Source of the DNA: JABZIP01 sp052173355 | GTDB taxonomy: Bacteria > Bacillota > Clostridia > Peptostreptococcales > Anaerovoracaceae | Assembly: GCA_052173355.1 (NCBI GenBank) | Contig: JBQMYS010000024.1 | Location: 1-20,685, forward strand | Length of the DNA stretch: 20,685 bases | Reading direction: 5' to 3' | In this document: positions 15,534 through 20,685 of the stretch, in pieces | Layout of the letters: every line of letters begins with the position of its first letter | How positions within the stretch are numbered: the first letter of the stretch is position 1 | Notes under the pieces: generated by a model | Database searches by the model: none | The model's input: the letters and a program-made list of their open reading frames with translations, nothing else | Told to the model about the DNA's origin: nothing | Translations under genes and position numbers: made by a program

Positions 15534-15555
15534 TACCATAAATATACTTATGGTA
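15534..15555. promoter_or_regulatory. Second dyad at the cut operon transcription start
   Basis: A perfect inverted repeat, TACCATAA (15534-15541) and TTATGGTA (15548-15555) with a 6-base spacer, directly adjoins the -10 box of the cut promoter and covers the expected transcription start. This is a typical place for a repressor operator. The protein that would bind it is not known, and the sequence differs from the dyad in the promoter spacer. Confidence 0.5.
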
Positions 15556-15587
15556 ATTATAACCTATACTGTATAGTGGAATGTCAA
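15556..15587 (-). promoter_or_regulatory. MerR-type promoter of the cut BMC operon
   Basis: On the minus strand a perfect TTGACA (15587-15582) and a perfect TATAAT (15561-15556) are separated by 20 bp. A 13-bp dyad, CTATAC-A-GTATAG (15564-15576), sits within the spacer. Over-long spacers of 19-20 bp with a central dyad are the hallmark of promoters activated by MerR-family proteins, which twist the DNA to realign the boxes. A MerR-family gene ends 265 bases upstream. The layout is seen; the pairing with that regulator is inferred. Confidence 0.85.
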
Positions 15588-15851
15588 CGTAATTTTAAAA
15601 ACAATTTATACCGCAAGTTAGTATTATTATACAACGCATAGTAGTTCCATGCTTTTATATTTCGCACTTTATTGTAGATGCCATATATCGCAAAGGATAC
15701 ATGCAAATTTTATTGCACCTAAATATTGGAATTTGAAAAGTTTTTTATTCAAAAAGTGCTTTTCTTGCGTTTTTTGGTCGCATTTTTTTTGATATTTTGC
15801 TCAAATCAGGCTGCATTTTTACCTCAAAACATTCCCCTTAGGGTACTGTTT
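15588..15851. other. Intergenic stretch between the regulator gene and the cut promoter
   Basis: No gene is seen in these 264 AT-rich bases. Downstream of the merR stop there is only a tiny CCC-TAA-GGG stem and several weak T/A runs, with no convincing terminator, so read-through into the cut operon is possible. A TATAAT at 15625-15630 on the minus strand, preceded by GCAT...ATGC arms (15638-15655), could be a second weak promoter, but it has no good -35 box. Confidence 0.4.
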
Positions 15852-16700
15852 TTACTCCTGCCTCTTTTTTACGTTTATAGATACTTCAGTCACAAAATCA
15901 GCCGTTTTCCTTATAGTCCAATAATCAATTACATACCTTTCAACCGATTCTTCACTACATTCATATCCATGTCTTTCAGCCCAATCATATATCTTTGCAT
16001 ATGTATTGCTTATGTCCTGATGTCCTCCTATATGATAACAGGTTGCCGCCATAGCGCCCCAGATAGTCATAACAGGTACGTTCGTAAGCGGTCTTATATT
16101 TTTTTGCAAAATTCTGGATTTTACAGGTTTCCCCTCCATTTTATCTTTCGCGTTTAAATATTGAACCACAACCGCTCCGGTTATCTCTGTATCTATTGAT
16201 TTTAAATAATTCGTCCAAGGAATATTTATGATAGTTTCCCTGTAATCATATCTAAAATCCTGTTCAAGATAACAAGTTGTAAGAGGTTGCATAAACTTTA
16301 CAGACACCTCATCGGTTTTGTTTATAAGAACACTTTCAGCTTCAATTATCAAATTGTACCAATCTCTTACAGAAGTATGCGATACTCGTATTTCTTCCTC
16401 TTTGAGTTTCAGTTCTTCAATTTTTTCTCGAAACCCTTTTTCACAAACAGCATAAGAATCGCTATCTAAAAATTCTTTCATTTCTTCAAGCTTAAAACCC
16501 ATCTGCTTAAAATATTTAATAATAGGAACGAAAAACAAAATATCATCATCATAATACCTGTATCCGTTTTTTTCCGATATATATGTTGGTGAAATAATTC
16601 CTATCTTATCGTAAAATCTGAGCGCTTTTTTTGATATATCGCAAATTTCGCTAACTTCTCCGATAGAATATAGTTTATCAGTCTTTTCAAAGCAAGCCAT
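15852..16700 (-). CDS. MerR-family regulator with GyrI-like ligand-binding domain
   Basis: Residues 10-80 form a MerR DNA-binding unit (YSIGEVSEICDISKKALRFY, DKIGIISP, NGYRYYDDDIL), and a linker helix follows (about 84-128). The C-terminal part (about 135-280) resembles GyrI/BltR-type effector domains, with the typical end YHIGGHQDISNTYAKIYDW ... YVIDYW. Such proteins bind small, often cationic or aromatic molecules and activate promoters with long spacers. The adjacent cut promoter has exactly that form, so choline or a related amine is a plausible ligand; this is inference. It is the last gene of the TPR-DUF4037-DUF4125 operon, starting 15 bases after the DUF4125 stop, with GGAGGTTAAA before ATG 16700. 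Type II cut clusters are usually described with a TetR regulator, so the MerR type is worth noting. Confidence 0.9.
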   Translation of the reverse strand: MACFEKTDKLYSIGEVSEICDISKKALRFYDKIGIISPTYISEKNGYRYYDDDILFFVPIIKYFKQMGFKLEEMKEFLDSDSYAVCEKGFREKIEELKLKEEEIRVSHTSVRDWYNLIIEAESVLINKTDEVSVKFMQPLTTCYLEQDFRYDYRETIINIPWTNYLKSIDTEITGAVVVQYLNAKDKMEGKPVKSRILQKNIRPLTNVPVMTIWGAMAATCYHIGGHQDISNTYAKIYDWAERHGYECSEESVERYVIDYWTIRKTADFVTEVSINVKKRQE

Positions 16701-16715
16701 TTTAACCTCCGTAAA

Positions 16716-17348
16716 CTACTTTATCTTGTTTTCGGCATCTTCCAAATTTCGATACCCGTAAAATTTAGCTGTCATCTCGTGAATTTCTTTTGATATATTT
16801 CGATTTTCTTTATCCGCTTTTACCAAATCCGCCAAATACAGCACAAGAGTTTTAAGCGAATATGTCTTCAATTCACCTATTACATATACTCTAAAAGTAG
16901 CATACTCAAAACTTCCTTCAAGCACTCGCCCTTTACCTGCAAATTTCGGATAAGAAGCTTCAAATGCTCTTTCTTTTTCTACCAAAAAATCCGCTATGGC
17001 ATTTACGAGATTTTCTTTTTCCGAAGGAACATCAGGAATGCTTCCTTTAAGATGTTTGCAGTAATATGCAGGATCTGTGAACTCCATCATATATGCATAC
17101 TTTTCCGTAATTATGTTTCTACCTTCGGAAAGTGCCAAATCCAAATCAGCTTTATAACTTTCCAAAGTTTGCTCACTGAAAACATGAAATTGACTGTATC
17201 TATTCGCATAAAACGCCCATTCATCATCTTGGCACCAAGCTCTGCCGCCTGTATTATTTACATTATCAAAAAAGAACCACTCTGTTTCAATAATATTATT
17301 TATCAGTCCGTCTTTAGGCGTATTGTTTATTTTAATCTCGCTTCTCAT
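16716..17348 (-). CDS. DUF4125 family protein
   Basis: The 210-residue soluble protein shows features I associate with DUF4125: IETEWFFFDNVNNTGGRAWC (20-39), a SYKADLDLALSEGRNIITEKYAYMM segment (64-88) and a C-terminal RVYVIGELKTYSLKTLVLYL stretch. The Trp/Asn/Gly/Arg-rich first block and the GRN-EKYA motif are probably functional. No enzymatic activity is established to my knowledge. The gene starts 9 bases after the DUF4037 stop with AGGAG 6 bases before ATG 17348. Families DUF4037 and DUF4125 tend to occur side by side, so they probably act together, with DUF4125 as either the partner or the substrate of the nucleotidyltransferase-like protein. Confidence 0.8.
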   Translation of the reverse strand: MRSEIKINNTPKDGLINNIIETEWFFFDNVNNTGGRAWCQDDEWAFYANRYSQFHVFSEQTLESYKADLDLALSEGRNIITEKYAYMMEFTDPAYYCKHLKGSIPDVPSEKENLVNAIADFLVEKERAFEASYPKFAGKGRVLEGSFEYATFRVYVIGELKTYSLKTLVLYLADLVKADKENRNISKEIHEMTAKFYGYRNLEDAENKIK

Positions 17349-17357
17349 ATTCGACTC

Positions 17358-18296
17358 CTATCTGACATCAACCATTATATGCATATTCTTGAGTCTGAAA
17401 TCCTCTATCGTTTGCATTATTTCAAGTCCATGTGCTTCAAGAAAACTGTCCGTAGTTCGTGTAAGTCCTATCAAATTCAATTCTCGTCCTACCTCGATAC
17501 ATATATCTTCTATAAGCTGCTCTTTTTTGCCTGCACTTTCGTAAGTATCGGGCATTACAACAAAATTGGAAAGTTTGATGGCTGTTTCTTTGAGCCTTGT
17601 AATATTTTCGAGTCCTCTGAATGCCCATTTGTAGAACGGCATATAGCTATCATTTATAATATATATAGCCGATAATGCGGCTTTTACAAATTCACACCCT
17701 GCCATATAAGCCGCTTGCACATCTCCCCTTTTTTGACTTCTAACATAATTGTACTGTCCTGATTGAGCCATTATAGCAAGACGTGCCGCAAGTTTTTTCT
17801 TTTTTACATCCAAGGGATAAAACCCTTTTAACGTACTTCGAATTTCCGAAAACTTACCGAAATTATCAATAAAAACCTGACCGTTCGTAGCTGTTGCTAA
17901 AAATGTTTCCGGAATCCTAAACCATTCCATATTATCACAAGGTGCTATAGGCGTTCCTATATATTTGCTATAAAAACGCTCTATCGAAATCGCCCCCACT
18001 CTACCGATTCCATTTGGAGTAGATATTTTTTCATGACCCATATAATTTTTAGGAAGCGCATCATATGCAGATTGAACCGCCTGACCTATTTTTATATAAA
18101 CATCCTCCGGCATCCATATACAAAATCCCGGTCCAAAATCGTGATCCACCGAAAATTCATCATCAAATCCGAAACACTCCGATCCTTCTCCAACAAGTCC
18201 CATTGCCATTTTATCAATGCACTCCGGAAATTTATTTATAAGCATCGGAATTCCATATTCTTCAGCATACGCTCTCGAAAGTTGCAATCCTTTCAT
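17358..18296 (-). CDS. DUF4037 nucleotidyltransferase-like protein
   Basis: The 312-residue protein has a nucleotidyltransferase-like signature: GEGSECFGFDDEFSVDHDFG (37-55), with G38-S39 followed by Asp45/Asp46 and the D51-H-D53 pair. This resembles the GS...DxD metal and nucleotide site of the pol-beta superfamily and fits DUF4037. The C-terminal half is helical and contains aromatic-rich blocks (YIINDSYMPFYKWAFRGLE) like the helical domains that follow such NTase folds. The reaction and substrate are unknown; nucleotidyl transfer to a small molecule or a protein is the obvious hypothesis. Start ATG 18296 follows CAGGAG. It is second in the operon, between the TPR and DUF4125 genes, ahead of the MerR regulator. 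Confidence 0.82.
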   Translation of the reverse strand: MKGLQLSRAYAEEYGIPMLINKFPECIDKMAMGLVGEGSECFGFDDEFSVDHDFGPGFCIWMPEDVYIKIGQAVQSAYDALPKNYMGHEKISTPNGIGRVGAISIERFYSKYIGTPIAPCDNMEWFRIPETFLATATNGQVFIDNFGKFSEIRSTLKGFYPLDVKKKKLAARLAIMAQSGQYNYVRSQKRGDVQAAYMAGCEFVKAALSAIYIINDSYMPFYKWAFRGLENITRLKETAIKLSNFVVMPDTYESAGKKEQLIEDICIEVGRELNLIGLTRTTDSFLEAHGLEIMQTIEDFRLKNMHIMVDVR

Positions 18297-18328
18297 TTTT
18301 TTACTCCTGTTCCAACTTTTGTTTGCAA

Positions 18329-19135
18329 TTATCTCGCACTTTGCACTTTTTTCAAATTGTTTTCAATCAATCTGTAATAATCGGTCTTTCCAAAATCTCT
18401 TTCAATTAAATTAAGTGCCTGTTTATACCAATTTTCCGATTCCTCATACTCTGAATTCAAAAAACAAACCTCGCCCATGCCCGCACACGCCGCGGAATGA
18501 TGCACGTCCTTACCCTGCGTATTGCCCTCATATATTTTTATAGCCGCCAAAAAGCTTTCACGTGCCATTGTTAATTTATTTTGCCTTACCTGAAGTTCCC
18601 CCAGATTTACATATGTAGTAGCAAGTTCACTTCTGTATTCGGAAAGACCTTTTATAATATTAAACGCCACATCAAGCGCTTCCTCAGCCTCTGAAAAATT
18701 CCCGAATTCTCTGTAAACCATGCTGATATTGTTACAAAGTGCCGCCATCCTGTAATCACCCGTAAGCTTTTTGTCTTGCAGGATTTTTCTTGCTCGTAAA
18801 AATATGTCGAGAGCCTCTTTATGCTCTCCTGTATAAACGTATACATCCCCCATATTGATAAGAGCCGCCGCATAATTTTCAGTATCTTTCATACCAATCA
18901 ATTCCAGTTTTTCAAGAACTGAAATATAAAGTTCTTTTGCTTTGCCATTTTCGCCCATTGCTCGACGCAATCCGCCAAGTTCGTTACTTACGGCTATTAT
19001 CCCTGCTACATCATTTTTAAGTTCAGCATCTTTAAGCCAACTTTCCATATAGCTTCCAATCTCCGCTCCATTGCTTTTTTTGAACATTTCATCAAGCCCG
19101 GCATAAAATGCCTCTATATCAATTCTATTTTCCAT
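18329..19135 (-). CDS. Tetratricopeptide-repeat protein
   Basis: The 268 residues form at least four or five TPR-like helix pairs. Clear units include YAAALINMGDVYVYTGEHKE, NISMVYREFGNFSEAEEALD, TYVNLGELQVRQNKLTMARE and AGMGEVCFLNSEYEESENWY, each with the Gly/Ala/Tyr spacing of TPRs. It is cytoplasmic with no signal sequence and probably a protein-protein scaffold. The frame opens five codons earlier at a TTG (19150), but ATG 19135 follows GGACGGTGA and is preferred. It leads the TPR-DUF4037-DUF4125-merR operon, and the gap to DUF4037 is 32 bases. Its partner is probably one of the next two products. Confidence 0.88.
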   Translation of the reverse strand: MENRIDIEAFYAGLDEMFKKSNGAEIGSYMESWLKDAELKNDVAGIIAVSNELGGLRRAMGENGKAKELYISVLEKLELIGMKDTENYAAALINMGDVYVYTGEHKEALDIFLRARKILQDKKLTGDYRMAALCNNISMVYREFGNFSEAEEALDVAFNIIKGLSEYRSELATTYVNLGELQVRQNKLTMARESFLAAIKIYEGNTQGKDVHHSAACAGMGEVCFLNSEYEESENWYKQALNLIERDFGKTDYYRLIENNLKKVQSAR

Positions 19136-19171
19136 ATTTTCACCGTCCAAAAAATTCTATACTTTTATTAT

Positions 19172-19201
19172 TTTATACCCTCATTTCATTTATTTATTCA
19201 A
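19172..19201 (-). promoter_or_regulatory. Possible promoter of the TPR-DUF4037-DUF4125-merR operon
   Basis: On the minus strand TTGAAT (19201-19196) and TATAAA (19177-19172) are 18 bp apart, about 37 bases before the ATG at 19135. The boxes are only moderately close to consensus, and the region is very AT-rich. Confidence 0.4.
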
Positions 19202-19354
19202 GATTTACATATTTTAGGCATATACTCCGACTTATTTAAAAAAATAATAATAAAACCAAATTTAATCTATGAAAAATTAAATTTTCGTGTTACAATTAAA
19301 TTCAGGATGTATTTTAAATGTATAATATACAAAATTATACAAAGGAGGTTGCTT

Positions 19355-19900
19355 ATGAAAAAAAAGATATTGGTAATTACAGGAAGTCCAAGAAAAAACG
19401 GTAACACCTTTAGGCTTGCAGATGCTTTTATAAATACAGTTACAGCTAAAGGACACGATGTTGTAAGGTTTGATGCATCATTTATGAACGTCGGAATATG
19501 CCATGCATGTGAAACTTGTTTTTCAACCGGAAAAGCCTGCACATACAATGACGATTTTAATTCACTGGCACCGCACATTGAAGGAGCCGATGCCGTTGTA
19601 TTTATCACACCGCTTTACTGGTTTGCAATGCCGTCCGCTCTAAAGGCTGTAATAGACAAATTCTTTTCCTTTTACCTTGCTCAAAAAGATTTAAGCGGAA
19701 AGGAATGTGCACTAATATCATGTTGCGAAGAACCCGATGCATCAATATATGCAGGGCTTCTAACTTCTTTTAAATTGATGTTTGAATTACTTAACTGGCA
19801 ATACAAAGGCAGCGTTCTTGTAACAGATGTATATGCTGCAGGTGACATAGAAAAAACCGACGGTGTCTGTCGAACAGTGGAACTTGCAAATAAATTCTAG
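19355..19900 (+). CDS. Flavodoxin-fold NAD(P)H-dependent oxidoreductase, Cys-rich
   Basis: This 181-residue flavoprotein of the NADPH-dependent FMN reductase family has an FMN phosphate loop GSPRKNGNT (10-18) and the motif ITPLYWFAMPSALKAVIDKF that lines the flavin. A compact cysteine group, Cys49-x2-Cys52-x2-Cys55-x6-Cys62, follows. Iron-sulfur flavoproteins have a similar cluster motif, so a 4Fe-4S centre is possible, although members without a cluster also have these cysteines. It is likely a soluble redox enzyme. AAAGGAGG lies about 7 bases before ATG 19355; the frame upstream of that has no better start. A TATAAT at 19321-19326 may be its -10 box. It is the only plus-strand gene, divergent from the TPR operon and converging on the kinase-like gene through a shared terminator. 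Confidence 0.85.
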   Translation: MKKKILVITGSPRKNGNTFRLADAFINTVTAKGHDVVRFDASFMNVGICHACETCFSTGKACTYNDDFNSLAPHIEGADAVVFITPLYWFAMPSALKAVIDKFFSFYLAQKDLSGKECALISCCEEPDASIYAGLLTSFKLMFELLNWQYKGSVLVTDVYAAGDIEKTDGVCRTVELANKF

Positions 19901-19906
19901 ACAAAC

Positions 19907-19949
19907 AAAACCGCACATAAACCCATTTGGATTATATGTGCGGTTTTTT
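19907..19949. terminator. Bidirectional intrinsic terminator
   Basis: Arms AAAACCGCACATA (19907-19919) and TATGTGCGGTTTT (19935-19947) give a perfect 13-bp stem with a 15-base loop. T runs follow on the plus strand (to 19949), and the A run at the left arm gives a U tract on the minus transcript. It lies between the convergent flavoprotein and kinase-like genes and can serve both. Confidence 0.88.
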
Positions 19950-19953
19950 ATCA

Positions 19954-20568
19954 CTATCTGTCGAACCATCTATTTGCAAAATCCTTAATCGCAGGTGTCA
20001 ATTCTTTTATCTCCCAACCTGTAGTATTTACAATCAAATGATACGCATCACGTTTTCCCCACCCGGAGCCTGACAATATGGCTCTTGTCTGCGACCGTTG
20101 CCTGTCAATCTGCTTCATCTTTCTAACCAAATCTTTCTCAGTCAAATTTTCTCCGTATTCACTATATCGCATACAACGTTTTATCTTTGCATCCGTATCT
20201 GCGCAAACGAATATATTAAACGGATTATACGGGCTCAATATTACATCTGCATTTCTTCCTATTATGACACAATCTTTCCCAAGTTTGGCTATTTCTTCAA
20301 GAACATCCTTTTGTTTCAACAATAAATTTACACCCGATGACCTTGCATAATCTGCGGAATCTATAGTCGCACCATATGTAATAGAAAATTCCTGCCATCC
20401 ATGATTAGACAGACGGTTTTCAACATAATCTTTATCCATACCGCTATTTTTCGCAACAGCCGTCAATATCTCGCTGTCATAATAATCAAATTTCATCAAA
20501 TCCGCCAGACGCTTACCGATTTCCCTGCCACCCGAGCCGAATTCTCTGCTAATCGTAATAATTTTCAT
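19954..20568 (-). CDS. Cytidylate kinase-like P-loop protein
   Basis: The 204-residue product begins MKIITISREFGSGGREIGKRLA, the glycine-rich nucleotide loop of the cytidylate-kinase-like family (distinct from the essential Cmk). It continues with FDYYDSEIL, CVIIGRNADVIL (a strand and Arg-containing loop), an Arg-rich lid (RKMKQIDRQRSQTR) and a DAYHLIVNTTGW end. It probably phosphorylates a nucleotide or similar small molecule, but the true substrate of this family is not settled. A TTG five codons upstream is in frame, but AAGGAGGG lies just before ATG 20568, so the ATG is preferred. It is 46 bases after the partial gene at the window edge and may be co-transcribed with it. Confidence 0.85.
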   Translation of the reverse strand: MKIITISREFGSGGREIGKRLADLMKFDYYDSEILTAVAKNSGMDKDYVENRLSNHGWQEFSITYGATIDSADYARSSGVNLLLKQKDVLEEIAKLGKDCVIIGRNADVILSPYNPFNIFVCADTDAKIKRCMRYSEYGENLTEKDLVRKMKQIDRQRSQTRAILSGSGWGKRDAYHLIVNTTGWEIKELTPAIKDFANRWFDR

Positions 20569-20614
20569 TTTTCCCTCCTTCAATTATGATATTTTAATTT
20601 TTAGATATATATAA

Positions 20615-20685
20615 TTATTTAGGATTCTTAACTTTATCTCCAACAATCCAAAAATCACACATATCATCACCTTTAGCTAATGTTT
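20615..20685 (-). CDS. C-terminal end of a gene, possibly ATC hydrolase-like (partial)
   Basis: An open frame enters from the window edge and ends at TAA 20617-20615, giving 22 residues: TLAKGDDMCDFWIVGD followed by KVKNPK. The G-D-D-x-C-D-F pattern near a C-terminus is characteristic of the L-2-amino-thiazoline-4-carboxylate hydrolase-like family, whose members end in a similar GDDxCDF stretch. The match is short, so the call is tentative, but the clean frame and the 46-base gap to the next ribosome site make a real gene end likely. Confidence 0.5.
   Translation of the reverse strand, partial: TLAKGDDMCDFWIVGDKVKNPK

Noticed and set aside
15852..16157. Plus-strand frame from 15726 to 16157 as a gene
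   Set aside because: Its larger part is antisense to the regulator gene, it lacks a ribosome site, and its Phe/Ile/Leu-rich start comes from poly-T intergenic sequence.

Overview
The window comes from an AT-rich, anaerobic, low-GC Firmicute, most likely a member of the Clostridia. It has strong AGGAGG-type ribosome sites, TTG and GTG starts, an archaeal-type aspartate-semialdehyde dehydrogenase, and an oxygen-sensitive glycyl radical enzyme inside a bacterial microcompartment (BMC) operon. I see no rRNA, tRNA, CRISPR or insertion sequence. Nearly every gene is on the minus strand.

Right to left, which is the direction of transcription: (a) the edge (20685-19172) holds the tail of a probable ATC-hydrolase-like gene, a cytidylate-kinase-like gene, a bidirectional terminator and a plus-strand flavoprotein gene. 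(b) Positions 19135-15852 hold a four-gene operon: TPR protein, DUF4037 nucleotidyltransferase-like protein, DUF4125 protein and a MerR-family regulator with a GyrI-like ligand domain. (c) A 379-base gap (15851-15473) carries consensus -35 and -10 boxes 20 bp apart with a dyad between them, the classical layout of a MerR-activated promoter. (d) Positions 15472-4409 hold a 13-gene choline-degradation microcompartment operon that ends in a strong hairpin terminator with a UUCG loop. (e) Positions 4184-3138 hold a solo fic gene with a palindromic promoter. (f) Positions 3014-1 hold a housekeeping run: asd, uppP and an ftsK/spoIIIE-like gene interrupted by an in-frame TAA.

The BMC operon is the heart of the window. 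CutC is identified by its active-site residues, which match choline trimethylamine-lyase at a constant +18 offset. CutD activates it. CutC splits choline into trimethylamine and acetaldehyde, and a CoA-acylating aldehyde dehydrogenase with a C-terminal targeting helix oxidises the acetaldehyde. EutP- and EutQ-like proteins may turn acetyl-phosphate into acetate and ATP. The shell genes are three ordinary hexamer proteins, one EutS/PduU-type permuted hexamer and one GrpU-like protein with an iron-sulfur pore motif. A 10-helix permease leads the operon. CutC is the short form without the long N-terminal domain, so this is a type I (GRM1-like) cut locus.

Oddities: the second aldehyde dehydrogenase lacks its catalytic cysteine (Ser instead) and is split by a frameshift at an A9 tract. 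No vertex pentamer (BMC-P), trimer (BMC-T), phosphotransacylase or alcohol dehydrogenase gene is present. Two core proteins carry cysteine-rich linkers. The probable regulator of the BMC operon is co-transcribed with the uncharacterised TPR-DUF4037-DUF4125 set. Two apparent gene lesions in one window (ftsK nonsense, aldehyde dehydrogenase frameshift) also raise the possibility of sequence errors.
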